Source of the DNA: DAOMOP01 sp035444405
GTDB lineage: Bacteria; Pseudomonadota; Gammaproteobacteria; Burkholderiales; Rhodocyclaceae
Assembly: GCA_035444405.1 (NCBI GenBank)
Contig: DAOMOP010000001.1
Span: 45,400 to 109,399 of the forward strand
Reading direction: 5' to 3'
Length of the DNA: 64,000 bases
The translations under genes and the position numbers were made by a program. Positions 17,337-26,859 of this stretch are shown here, piece after piece (within the stretch, counting starts at the first letter, position 1; the number at the start of each line of letters is the position of its first letter). The notes under the pieces are model-generated. The model was given only the letters and a program-made list of their open reading frames with translations, was not told the origin of the DNA and did not search any database.

Positions 17337-18293
17337 ATGACTCCTGACGGCAAAGTCGGTTTTGCGATCGGTACCGGGCGGTGCGGAACACTGTTCCTCC
17401 ACCAGGCGGTGGCGCTCGAGCCTCATGTGTCGAGCTCCCACGAGCGCAACCCGGATAACGAGGCCTTCCACCGCTACTGCAAGTGGAACGATCTGCCGGT
17501 CGACGACGAAGGCTTCCTGCACACCAAGGCCGACGAGATCCGTGCCGACCTCGAGACACACGCCTATTCCTTCGAGGCCAGCCCGTATCTGTCGCTGGCT
17601 GCCCGCGAGCTGCACGAGCGCTTCGGCGCACGATTCGTCCTTCTCGTACGGCGTCCCGACCGGGTCGTGACGTCCTTCGTACACAAGGGCTTTTACCGCC
17701 GCCGTCACATGGTCTCGAACGTCGATCTGGCCGCTGGCTACCAGCGCCCGGACCCGGACAGGATCCATACCTTTTTTGCACGGATCACCCCGCGCGGTCC
17801 GGCCTTCCGCTCCTGGAACGAGATGACGCCGACCGGCAAGGTGGCCTGGTTCTGGAAGGCCTGGAACGAGCGGACGCTGGAAGTGCTCGACCTGCTTCCG
17901 CAGGATTGCTATCGGGTCGTTCGCATCGAGGACTACGATTACGAGCGGCATGTCGCGACCTGCGAGTTCCTGGGATTCCGCACCCAGGTCTTGCGCGAGG
18001 ATTTCGATGCGTTGCGGGCCGCGCGCCCACACGCGTTCCACCGCAAGCGTGACATCGACGCGTGGTCCGCGCAGGAAATCGCCGAGTTCGAGGCGCAGGT
18101 CAAGGACCTGGCGCCCCACTTCGGCTACGAATGGCGCATCGATCGCCTCATCGAACAGGCCAGCGCCGAAAAGGCCGACCGGAGACCGGCTGCCCCGCCG
18201 CCGAGCAGGAAAGCCGGCCCCCAACTGTGGAATTTGCGCCGCAACACGGCGCAATGGCTGCGCAGCCTGGCGCAATCGATCGACGTCACCTAG
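17337..18293 (+). CDS. Sulfotransferase-like P-loop protein
   Basis: 318 residues. GFAIGTGRCGTLFLHQAV near the N terminus matches the phosphosulfate-binding loop, and RFVLLVRRPDRVVTSFVHKG fits the 3-prime phosphate-binding segment of sulfotransferases. The ATG at 17337 is chosen; an upstream TTG at 17310 would extend it by 9 residues. The C-terminal 35 residues are Pro/Arg-rich. Directly downstream of the ABC exporter ATPase whose extra domain should recognise a chain end, so capping or side modification of the exported chain is a reasonable inference. Confidence 0.75.
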   Translation: MTPDGKVGFAIGTGRCGTLFLHQAVALEPHVSSSHERNPDNEAFHRYCKWNDLPVDDEGFLHTKADEIRADLETHAYSFEASPYLSLAARELHERFGARFVLLVRRPDRVVTSFVHKGFYRRRHMVSNVDLAAGYQRPDPDRIHTFFARITPRGPAFRSWNEMTPTGKVAWFWKAWNERTLEVLDLLPQDCYRVVRIEDYDYERHVATCEFLGFRTQVLREDFDALRAARPHAFHRKRDIDAWSAQEIAEFEAQVKDLAPHFGYEWRIDRLIEQASAEKADRRPAAPPPSRKAGPQLWNLRRNTAQWLRSLAQSIDVT

Positions 18294-18334
18294 GCCCGCT
18301 CCGCAATCATGCTCCGCGACGAGGATCAGTCGTA

Positions 18335-19399
18335 ATGGATGTCGGCATATTCACCGTGAGGCGCGACTCGCTGACCTACACCGTTGCCAAGGCGCTTTCG
18401 TTCGGTGGTCACTCGGTTCTGGTGTGGGTTGCCGATCCGCAACTGGATGAGGAGATGAGCGAACGTTGCGCCGAATACCTGGCCTCGACGCCGCGCGTGC
18501 GAATCGGACCGAACGGTCGGAATGACCCACCGGCCAAGCTCGATCACCTGATCGTGCAGGGCCATCGCCGACTGCTCGAGCATCGCGACACGCTCGACAT
18601 GCTGGCCGCACGCGCCCCCCACATCACCATCATTTCCTCCGGCGACCGCAACCGCCCGTGGCGTCAGGCCATGCGGAATCAGTGGCGGGAGATCCTCTGG
18701 TACGGCCGCTGGCTGCGCAAGGCGCGCCGCATCGTCTTCAAGGACGGCTATTACCCGCTCGATCTGTTCAGCCCATCGCGGGCCCGGACGATCATCGGTT
18801 TCGACGTCCACTCACAGTTCTTGCACGACGCCCACCTGTTCGATCGCATCCATGCACGCGACTGGACGATCGACGACCCGCGCCCCATTCTGGTGAACTT
18901 CCTCGGCAGTTGCGACCCCGCCGTGCGCCGGGAGATCCTGAACAGCATACGGCCGCTGTTCGTGCCCAGCGAGCGCTCGCCCATCGGCGTCCGAGGCAGC
19001 GGCAAGGAATTGTTCTGGCACGAATACTCCGACGCCGATCGCTCGGTGCTGTCGCCCGAACGCTTCATCGAGATTCTGACCGATTCCGATTTCACGCTTT
19101 GTCCGACGGGCTACTCGCTGGTCACACATCGGCCGCTGGAAGCGCTCTTGCGTGGCAGCATCCCGGTGCTGCACGCGAGCGAACTCGATCTGTACGGGAT
19201 CGGGCTCGAGGACGGCAAGAACTGCATCGGCGTTCCCCGCCGCGGCTGGGCCGCCACGATCGAGCGCATCATGGCATTCAGCGAGGAGGAAATCGTGCAG
19301 ATGCGCCAGCGCATCGACGACATGTTTGCGCAGCAACTCGACTACGAAAGGGCGAGCGCGCAGATCCGCGCCCACCTTGGCGTCGCCGTCGTCCGCTGA
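18335..19399 (+). CDS. Exostosin-like (GT47-type) glycosyltransferase
   Basis: 354 residues. The C-terminal 180 residues resemble exostosin/GT47 proteins: a RPILVNFLGSC strand, ERFIEILTDSDFTLCPTGYS (the conserved F-x-L-x-P-x-G block) and LEALLRGSIPVLHASE, which matches the rule that the donor-site helix sits before G-x-I-P-V. The N-terminal half is a weaker GT-B-like domain. GAGG lies 10 bp before the ATG. Such enzymes make heparan, xylan or related chains in eukaryotes and occur sporadically in bacterial capsule loci. The sugar added here cannot be predicted. Confidence 0.72.
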   Translation: MDVGIFTVRRDSLTYTVAKALSFGGHSVLVWVADPQLDEEMSERCAEYLASTPRVRIGPNGRNDPPAKLDHLIVQGHRRLLEHRDTLDMLAARAPHITIISSGDRNRPWRQAMRNQWREILWYGRWLRKARRIVFKDGYYPLDLFSPSRARTIIGFDVHSQFLHDAHLFDRIHARDWTIDDPRPILVNFLGSCDPAVRREILNSIRPLFVPSERSPIGVRGSGKELFWHEYSDADRSVLSPERFIEILTDSDFTLCPTGYSLVTHRPLEALLRGSIPVLHASELDLYGIGLEDGKNCIGVPRRGWAATIERIMAFSEEEIVQMRQRIDDMFAQQLDYERASAQIRAHLGVAVVR

Positions 19400-19502
19400 G
19401 CGTCCGATATTCTCACGGCAACGATCTTGGGGCCCGGCGAGCCAGACTGCCTTCGGACGCAGCGTGCGCACAACCGATCATTTCACGGAGGCCGAGTACG
19501 AC

Positions 19503-20447
19503 ATGGCAGGAAACACCGGTTCCAACACCGGAATCTGGCCGGCCTTGTGCGTCGGCGCACTGGTTGGCGCCTCCGGCGCGGCGACGGTTTGGTTCGCGGC
19601 ATGGTTCGGCCTGACAAGCCGGGACGCCATCGTCCCGGCAGCGGTCATCCTCGCATTCGTCACCGCACTCGCCCACTACTGGAAGTCGCGCATTGCGCAC
19701 ATCATGAATGAGCAGCACCGCCAGATGCGCAGGCGTTTCAGCGATCTCGAGCAACACGTGCTGGAAACCCGCGGGCTCGTGCAGCTCGGCAACGTCGGCC
19801 TGCCCTATCCGCTGCCGTTCGGGGGAGACTACGCGCTGACGGGCGATGCGGCGGCGGTGCTCGTTCGGCAGATCGCATTGCTGCGCCCGCGCATCGTCGT
19901 CGAGTGCGGCTCCGGGGTTTCGACGGTGCTGGTCGCCAAGCTGTTGAAGGACCATGGGGGCGGCCGAATCTATTCGCTCGATCACGACCCCGAATGGGCC
20001 GCTGTGACGCGCAAGTTCCTGAGCGCCGCCGGCCTCGACGACCATGCCACGGTGCTCGATGCCCCGCTGGTTCCCCAGGTCGTCGAGGGCCGTGAATTCC
20101 GCTGGTATCGACTCCCGGAGGTCATCGAGGGCCTCGAGTACATCGATCTGCTCATCGTGGACGGCCCACCCCAAAGCATCGATGCGCAGGGCGTGCCGCG
20201 TTATCCCGCGCTGCCGAAATTGCTGGACAAGCTGTCGCCAACGGCTGAGATCTTCGTCGACGACGCCCTGCGCCCAAAGGAACAGGAAATGGTGCGCCAA
20301 TGGACGACGCGCTTTCCGGATTGGCATGCCCTGCTCCTTCCGACGGTTCCGGGAACCTGCCTGTTGTCACGCGCGGTCGTTCATCGGCCGCCGGACACCA
20401 GTGCAAGCACAACGGCACCTTTGCCGGACCAGAACGCGCCGGCGTGA
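19503..20447 (+). CDS. Membrane-anchored class I SAM-dependent methyltransferase
   Basis: 314 residues. Two hydrophobic segments at about 13-35 and 42-60 are followed by a basic/charged linker and a Rossmann methyltransferase domain: RIVVECGSGVSTVLVAKLL is SAM motif I, IYSLDHDPEW is motif post-I, and IDLLIVDGPP is the motif II strand. GGAGG lies 11 bp before the ATG. Membrane anchoring fits modification of a lipid-linked or nascent glycan. It is the last rightward gene of the run and converges on the leftward methyltransferase at 20601. The substrate is unknown; it may be an O-methyltransferase for a sugar hydroxyl. Confidence 0.8.
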   Translation: MAGNTGSNTGIWPALCVGALVGASGAATVWFAAWFGLTSRDAIVPAAVILAFVTALAHYWKSRIAHIMNEQHRQMRRRFSDLEQHVLETRGLVQLGNVGLPYPLPFGGDYALTGDAAAVLVRQIALLRPRIVVECGSGVSTVLVAKLLKDHGGGRIYSLDHDPEWAAVTRKFLSAAGLDDHATVLDAPLVPQVVEGREFRWYRLPEVIEGLEYIDLLIVDGPPQSIDAQGVPRYPALPKLLDKLSPTAEIFVDDALRPKEQEMVRQWTTRFPDWHALLLPTVPGTCLLSRAVVHRPPDTSASTTAPLPDQNAPA

Positions 20448-20600
20448 ATCCCGATGAACGACGATACCCAACATCGGATCGTCGCCGGCAACAACCGAAG
20501 TTCGCGCAGGCGTATGCCGGGCAAACGTCGACACGTTTGGTCGCCATGCCGGGTGCGGCAAATCGCGATCCGTGCAGAGTCCGCACTTCATGAGCAGCCC

Positions 20601-21689
20601 TCAAGCCATTCGTCGCGCATAGACGACGAGTTCGTCTCCCCAGCCCCGTCGCTCGAACGGCTCGACCACCAGGCGCGTCCGGCGCGCCAGCGCGTTGGTG
20701 ACCGGCTGCGCCCGCCGCAAGAAGGACAGCCACCGCTGCAGCAAGCCTGACGGCGCCGCACGCATGCCGGCAGCGGCCGGCGGATCGGCCGGAATCTCCG
20801 CCGCGTGGACGATGGGGGCCGCAGCAGCAGCGTCGAACGGCGCCGACGCCCGCGCTTGGGCAGCGCTTCGCTGCGCCCGCGGACGCACCCGCCAGCGCAA
20901 TTCATTGAGTGCATTACCGGCCCACATCAATGCATATTGATAGATATTGTTGCCATCGCCACGCTGCGTTCTGACTTCGAGCACTTCGAAACCGCACTCA
21001 CCCAACAGCCGCGGCAGCGTCACGCGCGAGAAAAACCACAAGTGGGCCGGCGGACACATCCAGGGCCACCACTGACCCGCGACACGAGCACCGAAGCTGT
21101 CGATGTTGGGCACCCGGATGCCGAGCACGCCACCTCGTTTCAGCACCTCCGCGACGCGGCGCAACTGGCCGCGCGGATCGCGGGCGTGCTCGAGGACATG
21201 CCACATCATCACCGCATCGACGCTGCCCGCCGCCAGCGGAGCATCGGTCAGGTCGCAGCAGAACACCTCCAGATCGAAGTGCTCGCGCGCGTACGACGCA
21301 GCGCCCGGCGAGAGCTCCACACCGACCACGTCCCAGCCCCGGTCGCGGGCGATCGACAACGAATGGCCGTAGGCCGCACCGACCTCGAGGAGGCGGCCAC
21401 GCCGCGATTGCCAACGCTCGAGCTCTGCAATACGGGCGGCGTTACGCGCGTGCGCACTGGCATAGAGCTCCAGCGACACCGCATAGTTGCGGTCGTAGAA
21501 CTCCGCCAATTCCTGCGCGCTCGGCGTCGGCGAGACATACTCCAGGCCACACTCCAGGCACTGGAAAACCGGGTAGCCGCGCTGCACGAAGCGCTCTTTG
21601 CGGCTTGCGGAACCGCAAACGAGGCACGAATCGGCGCGTGTCAGACAGGCTGACTCCGACTCCGAGACGGGAAAGCCAACATCACTCAT
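20601..21689 (-). CDS. Class I SAM-dependent methyltransferase with N-terminal zinc-ribbon-like domain
   Basis: 362 residues. Two CxxC pairs near the N terminus (CLVCG and CLECG) suggest a zinc ribbon of the kind found in sugar C-methyltransferase relatives. The catalytic domain has LLEVGAAYGHSLSIA (motif I), VVGVELSPGAA (post-I) and the VDAVMMWHVLEHARDP motif of Methyltransf_11/23 proteins. The C-terminal 100 residues are Ala/Arg-rich with no clear fold. GGGAG precedes the ATG. It is the terminal gene of the leftward arm. Likely sugar or nucleotide-sugar methylation; the target is unknown. Confidence 0.83.
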   Translation of the reverse strand: MSDVGFPVSESESACLTRADSCLVCGSASRKERFVQRGYPVFQCLECGLEYVSPTPSAQELAEFYDRNYAVSLELYASAHARNAARIAELERWQSRRGRLLEVGAAYGHSLSIARDRGWDVVGVELSPGAASYAREHFDLEVFCCDLTDAPLAAGSVDAVMMWHVLEHARDPRGQLRRVAEVLKRGGVLGIRVPNIDSFGARVAGQWWPWMCPPAHLWFFSRVTLPRLLGECGFEVLEVRTQRGDGNNIYQYALMWAGNALNELRWRVRPRAQRSAAQARASAPFDAAAAAPIVHAAEIPADPPAAAGMRAAPSGLLQRWLSFLRRAQPVTNALARRTRLVVEPFERRGWGDELVVYARRMA

Positions 21690-21922
21690 GCCGTTCTCCC
21701 AAAAGGTTCTTGATCAGACGATTGCTACGGCAATGGACAGCCTGCACGCATACTGCTCACCCCCGCAGGTCGAAGGTGATCCCTGCCCGAATCCGCACAT
21801 GTGCTTGCTGGCAGGCACGCAAAATCGGCTCCATCGGCGAGCACTGCGGCAGCCACAGACACTCGACCAGGCGGCATGTGTCACGTCGGCCGGCGCACGC
21901 CGTCGTGACGGCCCAAGCACCA

Positions 21923-22633
21923 TCACACCGTCTCGAAACGATAGCCGAACAGGCGCAGGTCGTGCGCATGGAGGTCGCCGACCAACTCGCGTGTCGCCTT
22001 GTCGTAATACTGCGAGTAGTGATACTGGCCGGGCCGGAAGCCGGTCTTCAGCCGCGGGACCTCCAAGGGCGGCAGGCCGAGCCTGGAGGCCAGGTCATCC
22101 AGGTCGTCGTTCATGCGCTCGTAGCGCACGACCAGGTCGACGCATAACTCATCGTCGAGGATGTAGAAGCGATCATTGGTCTCGATCCCCCGGCTGACGA
22201 AGGTGGCGAAGTTGCGGCGCAGCTCGTTCAACTCGTTGAAGGGGACGCCGAGGCGGTGATAGAAGCGCTTCCGTGGCTTCATCGACGCATCATTTCGGGT
22301 TTTCCATGCGAACAGCGACACGATGCGATCCCACGGGTTGCGCACGATGGTGATTTTGCGATAGCCGTTCCAGACCTCCGGCGGCAGGTGGCGCCTCATC
22401 GTCGCCGCATCGACGTGCTGGCCGATGTCCGCCTTGATCCACCAGTGCAGCGTGTCGGCGTTCATTGCACGGTGCACCATCTGGCCGCTTTCGTCGCGGT
22501 TGTGCCGAAAATCGTTCAATGGTGTCACCACGTCGCTGCCCGAACAGAACTGCGAAAGCGCAGCCTCGATGCTGGTACCGGCCGTCTTGATGGTCTTCAG
22601 GAAGAGATAACGATGCGAGTGCGAGATGATCAT
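21923..22633 (-). CDS. Sulfotransferase family 2-like protein
   Basis: 236 residues. YLFLKTIKTAGTSIEAAL is the phosphosulfate-binding loop in the form used by heparan/chondroitin-type and bacterial family 2 proteins (K-T-A-G-T-S), and KITIVRNPWDRIVSLFAWK is the 3-prime phosphate-binding segment with R-N-P-x-D-R. The ATG overlaps the stop of the upstream gene as ATGA, so it is translationally coupled to the alpha/alpha-toroid protein at 22630-24669. The 233 bp beyond its stop up to the methyltransferase hold no supportable gene. Confidence 0.83.
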   Translation of the reverse strand: MIISHSHRYLFLKTIKTAGTSIEAALSQFCSGSDVVTPLNDFRHNRDESGQMVHRAMNADTLHWWIKADIGQHVDAATMRRHLPPEVWNGYRKITIVRNPWDRIVSLFAWKTRNDASMKPRKRFYHRLGVPFNELNELRRNFATFVSRGIETNDRFYILDDELCVDLVVRYERMNDDLDDLASRLGLPPLEVPRLKTGFRPGQYHYSQYYDKATRELVGDLHAHDLRLFGYRFETV

Positions 22634-24669
22634 GTCGATCTTTCCGTAGTGTCCGATTGATTGTCGCCCGCGGCCGGCGCGATCCCGCGCAGATAGCCAC
22701 GTGCAGGCACGGATGTACCGTCCGACGGTGCGCCAGCGGCCTGGCGCGTGTAGGCAGTCCAGCACAGATGCGGCGGTGGCGGCGTCTCCCAGGCGAGTTC
22801 GAGCGCCTGCTGTGCCGGATTGACGACCAACAGCTCCGTGTGCTCGCGCGTACCGAGGTTGACGACCCACAGTTGCCGATCGTGGGCGCTCGGGCAGCCC
22901 GTCTGCCGGTCCGCCGCGGCGATCTCGGCGTTGCCGCCGTGCAGCGACGGCGGCAGGCCCAGTTGCAGGTCGACACCGGCAAGCAGCACTTGCACGAGGT
23001 GGTGGCGGTACGCGGCCTCGGGCCTGAGCGCGCACAGGTGGACCAGGGCCTCGCCCAAGACGCCGATCGCGAAGCGGCGCGATTGCGTCTCCTGCCACCA
23101 GCGCAGGGTGGCATGGTCCCGGCCCATCGCGAACTCGATGCCGCCCGCGACCACGTCCTCGAGTTGCTCGTCCGGGAAATGCCGCCACAGGCGTACCAGA
23201 TCGAGGACATTGACGCAGTGGTAATTGGGGCTGAACTGCAGGGGCCCGAGGTGGCGGTCGATGAAGCCGCCCGGCATCACGATGCGGGGCCAGCGGTGCT
23301 TGAGCCGCCACAAATTCGGCAGCAGATGGCGCGACGCCAGCCTTCGGAGGACGCGTAGTGGAAGCGCCAGGCGTTTCGCATCCGGCGACGGCAGCATCGT
23401 CAGGTTCAGCGCACGGCCGACCACGCCATAGAGCCAAGGGCTCGGATGCAACGCCAGCAGCGAGCGTGTAGCGGCCAGGGCCGACGCGATCGTCTCGTCG
23501 TAGCTCGGGTCGCCGGTCAACTGCCGGTAGCGCTGCAGCACGACCAGCATGTCCACGTGCGTGTTCAGGATCATCTTGTTCGTCGGCGACTTGCCCAGCA
23601 GGCGGCTGGGTTTCCACGCTCCGAAATGCCTGACGAGGCTGCGGTTTTGCCGGTGCATCTCGTCCATTGCGGTTGCGCTCTGTTCCAGGGAGTCGTGCAG
23701 AAACCACAGGCCGAGCTCGGTTTGGTCGGTTTGCGCCGCCGCGAACGCAATGCCGCGGGCGAGTGCGGCACGCACGGTCTCGTCGGGCCACTCGTCGAGC
23801 GCATTTTCCAGCAGCAGCAGCGCACCCGCCATGAAGCGCAGGTGGCACTCGTTCATATCGGACCACTCGCCGTGGTACCAGCCACCGTCGGCCGCCTGCC
23901 GCGCGAGCGTCGACAGCACCAACTGTCTGCGCAACAGGCCGTACAGGCGCTTGCCTGTGGCGCGCTCGAGACCGGTGAAGCGCAGAAATATCTCGTACGC
24001 GTCGAGGTCGGAGCAGAACTTCCAGTTGCGCGGGTACGCACGCACGCTCTGATAGACCCGACCGTCGATCAGGTGAGCGTAGAGCTCGCCCGGCGTGCCG
24101 ATCGTCGCCCGCGAACTCCACAGGTACGAGCGTGTGTGCTCGATGCCGAGCAGCGTCTGCAACTCCTTGCAGATCGCGCGCGCGCTCGGGGCGATGCGCC
24201 AGATTGCCGCGGTCAAGGCAAAACCCGCAGGCACCACAAAAGAGACCGCAACGGCGTCGGCACCAGCCCCAAACGCGGTCAGCTCGGCCTCCTGCTCGAG
24301 CAGCACGCGACCGTGGCCGTCGAAGGTGCGTACCACCGGCTGGCGTGGCAACCACCATGAGTCGCATTGCGGATCGGCGGACTCCAGCAACCAGCCGCCG
24401 GCGGCGCAAGCGACGATGCGGAACCGGCCTTCGGCAACGAAGCGCACTGGCTTTGGTGCGTCGGCCGACAAGCGCACGAACGCACACATCAGCCCCGGCA
24501 TGTCAGAGAACTCGTCGCGCTGCACGACGATTCCGTTCTCCGACGACAGACGGACGCGGGCACACATGCTCGCCCTGAGCACCGGTTCGACCCGGGCCCA
24601 GCCACCCACGTCGACCAGCGTCTGCAAGTGCAGCGTATCTGCGTCCGCCGGAATGCGGTCTCTTTTCAC
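22630..24669 (-). CDS. Large alpha/alpha-toroid-like protein of unknown function
   Basis: 679 residues, no signal peptide. Residues 1-190 look beta-rich; residues 200-600 are a series of helix pairs with aromatic and acidic caps (GGWYHGEWSDMNECHLRFMAGALLLL, shown here in part, and NTHVDMLVVLQRYRQLTGD), typical of (alpha/alpha)n barrels found in glycoside hydrolases, lyases and glucuronyl epimerases. I cannot assign a family. Coupling to a downstream sulfotransferase (ATGA overlap) points to a uronic acid or amino sugar modification, but that is inference. A second toroid-type protein is at 38075-39301. Confidence 0.7.
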   Translation of the reverse strand: MKRDRIPADADTLHLQTLVDVGGWARVEPVLRASMCARVRLSSENGIVVQRDEFSDMPGLMCAFVRLSADAPKPVRFVAEGRFRIVACAAGGWLLESADPQCDSWWLPRQPVVRTFDGHGRVLLEQEAELTAFGAGADAVAVSFVVPAGFALTAAIWRIAPSARAICKELQTLLGIEHTRSYLWSSRATIGTPGELYAHLIDGRVYQSVRAYPRNWKFCSDLDAYEIFLRFTGLERATGKRLYGLLRRQLVLSTLARQAADGGWYHGEWSDMNECHLRFMAGALLLLENALDEWPDETVRAALARGIAFAAAQTDQTELGLWFLHDSLEQSATAMDEMHRQNRSLVRHFGAWKPSRLLGKSPTNKMILNTHVDMLVVLQRYRQLTGDPSYDETIASALAATRSLLALHPSPWLYGVVGRALNLTMLPSPDAKRLALPLRVLRRLASRHLLPNLWRLKHRWPRIVMPGGFIDRHLGPLQFSPNYHCVNVLDLVRLWRHFPDEQLEDVVAGGIEFAMGRDHATLRWWQETQSRRFAIGVLGEALVHLCALRPEAAYRHHLVQVLLAGVDLQLGLPPSLHGGNAEIAAADRQTGCPSAHDRQLWVVNLGTREHTELLVVNPAQQALELAWETPPPPHLCWTAYTRQAAGAPSDGTSVPARGYLRGIAPAAGDNQSDTTERST

Positions 24670-24906
24670 ACGCGCACCTCACCGCGAACCGAGGCGATTG
24701 CGATAAGACCTGCACCATGCCAGAAACGACCGCTGACTTCGAACCTCTTTCCCCTCCGCAGTGAGAAGAATTCCGTCTGCCGCGGCGCACTCGCAGAAGA
24801 TCCGGCTGCACGTTGCGGCTTCCCTGGAAGTTCACCAGGCGAGGAGCCCTTCGGGCCGGAACGCGCGAAACGCGCCGACACCGAATCCGAATGTGCCGCA
24901 TGCCTG

Positions 24907-26739
24907 TCAGCGCCCATCGGTCTCGAGCTCCAACGAAACGTCAAAGATACGCGCCCATTCCTCCAGCAAGAACGCATGGAAAAGAAATACGCCATCTCCC
25001 CCCTTTCGAGAACGGAAGCGCCGGTACTCATCGAGGTAGCGTTGCGGGCTGAAGATCGATGCGGTACGCGCCTCGTCAAATATCTCCTCGACGCGCTGGC
25101 TGATACGGTCCGTGCGGAAATACTCGAACACCGGCGCATGAAACGAATCCTTGCTTCTGCGGAACAGGATCTCGTTCGGCACCAATCCTTCCATGGCCCT
25201 CCTGAGCGGATACTTTCGCCATCCGCTCACAAGCAACTGATCCGCATCCATCGAAAAAATCAGATCGACGAGCTCGTGATCCAGAAACGGCGCGCGCCCC
25301 TCGACGGAATTCGCCATGGCCATTTTGTCATTGCAATTGAGCAAACGCGGCAAACTGTAGTCATTCACCAATGCAAATAGATAGGACTTGATATCTTCGG
25401 CAGGGAGAGCACGAGGGCGGACGTGACCCACCCGAATCGACAATCGATCTCGCAAGGCACGCATTCTTTCGTCGTACGACCGATCTCCCGCGCCCAGAAT
25501 CGGCAACTTCTTGCGCAACTCCCGCAGCGCATCCTTCGCGCCGGGAAGCTTCGCCATCGCCGCGAGCTCACGTCCAAACCGGAGGACGCGCCAACGCCTT
25601 AGCAGGTCCGCGGTGAACACGGGCGTGAATGCGGCGTAACCCCCTAACAGTTCGTCCGCCCCCTCGCCGTTCAACATCACTTTGCGGTGCCGCCGAGACG
25701 CCAGGTTCGCGACTTCCCAGCGCACATAGGCACTCTGCCGCGCAAAGGGTTCATCCAGATGATAGATGATCTCGCGATAATGATCACAAAACCGCTCAGC
25801 GGAAATATATGACTTCTCCATTTCCAGCTGCGGATAGCACCGCAAAAATCCAGAGAGCAGCTCTGTTTCGTCCCCAACCCTGTCGGTCGACGCCAGGGTG
25901 AATGCCTTCACCCTGCAACCGTTCGCGCGCGCCGTAAATGCCGCCACCGATGTACTGTCAATCCCGCTGCTCAGTGAAATGCTGATCGGCACATCCGCAA
26001 TCAGGCGGCTCTCCACGGCACTACGGACAGCATCGCGAAATTCGCTGTCGGAAACCTCGCGGCGGCCAAACTGTGGTGTGTAGTATCTCTGCACCGTCAT
26101 GGTCCTGGCCCGCAAGTCGAAAACCGCGCGGTGCGCGGGCGCCAGCATCCTGACTCCCTTTATGAATGTATCCAGCCCCCCGTTTGCCATACCATGGAAG
26201 AGATATTGACCGACCACGGACATGTCCGCCTGCCGCGGTATTTCATGCTCCAGTATCGCCTTGATTTCACTTGCAAATATAAAACGCTTGCCGTCGAACC
26301 AATAGTAAAGAGGCTTTTCACCGAACCGGTCCCGCGAAAGGACAAGACGCTTCCGCGCCGGGTCGTAAATTGCAGACGCCCACATCCCGTTCAGCTCGTG
26401 GACAAACTCCAAATCCCACTCCAGATAGGCAGCGAGAATCACTTCGGTGTCTGTCTGAGTGCGGAACTCATGGCCTCTCCTTTCAAGGTTTCCCCGAAGC
26501 TTGCGAAAATTGTATATCTCCCCGTTGAAGACAATCCAACTCCCACGGCCATTCATTTCATAGTGCATCGGCTGCCGGCCAGATGAGCTGAGATCGAGAA
26601 TGGACAGGCGACGATGCCCCAGGCTGACCTCCGCATCGATGAAATGACCCGCATCGTCCGGCCCGCGATGGATCAACCTGTCTGTCATCGACAGAATCAG
26701 ATTCTCATCTGCCCAATTGAAGCCAGCTATTCCGCACAT
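24907..26739 (-). CDS. asnB: Asparagine synthetase (glutamine-hydrolysing) AsnB-type, AT-richer than its neighbours
   Basis: 610 residues. Cys2 of MCGIAGF is the glutaminase nucleophile; HRGPDD, NGEIYN and SRDRFGEKPLYY mark the N-terminal amidotransferase domain (1-200). The C-terminal synthetase domain has the PP-loop ISLSSGIDSTSVAAF near residue 255 and LNGEGADELLGGY. In polysaccharide loci such proteins often amidate uronic acids or act in exosortase-linked pathways rather than making free asparagine. The DNA is visibly less GC-rich than all neighbouring genes (many stretches near 50 percent), which suggests a separate origin. AAGGA precedes the ATG. The exosortase-linked paralogue is at 46757. 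Confidence 0.9.
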   Translation of the reverse strand: MCGIAGFNWADENLILSMTDRLIHRGPDDAGHFIDAEVSLGHRRLSILDLSSSGRQPMHYEMNGRGSWIVFNGEIYNFRKLRGNLERRGHEFRTQTDTEVILAAYLEWDLEFVHELNGMWASAIYDPARKRLVLSRDRFGEKPLYYWFDGKRFIFASEIKAILEHEIPRQADMSVVGQYLFHGMANGGLDTFIKGVRMLAPAHRAVFDLRARTMTVQRYYTPQFGRREVSDSEFRDAVRSAVESRLIADVPISISLSSGIDSTSVAAFTARANGCRVKAFTLASTDRVGDETELLSGFLRCYPQLEMEKSYISAERFCDHYREIIYHLDEPFARQSAYVRWEVANLASRRHRKVMLNGEGADELLGGYAAFTPVFTADLLRRWRVLRFGRELAAMAKLPGAKDALRELRKKLPILGAGDRSYDERMRALRDRLSIRVGHVRPRALPAEDIKSYLFALVNDYSLPRLLNCNDKMAMANSVEGRAPFLDHELVDLIFSMDADQLLVSGWRKYPLRRAMEGLVPNEILFRRSKDSFHAPVFEYFRTDRISQRVEEIFDEARTASIFSPQRYLDEYRRFRSRKGGDGVFLFHAFLLEEWARIFDVSLELETDGR

Positions 26740-26859
26740 ACGATTCCTTCGATGCCTCCTGGTGATACACCGATGATCACTGGGGTAATTCGAACCGATT
26801 GACGCGAGAAATCAGCGTGGGCTCGTCAGGTATCGACGCCTCCCTTCGCTCCACGAGAT

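Noticed and set aside
20459..20484. CGACGAT/ATCGTCG hairpin with a 12-base loop between the converging gene arms
   Set aside because: Only 7 bp of stem and no T-run on either strand, so it is not a convincing terminator.
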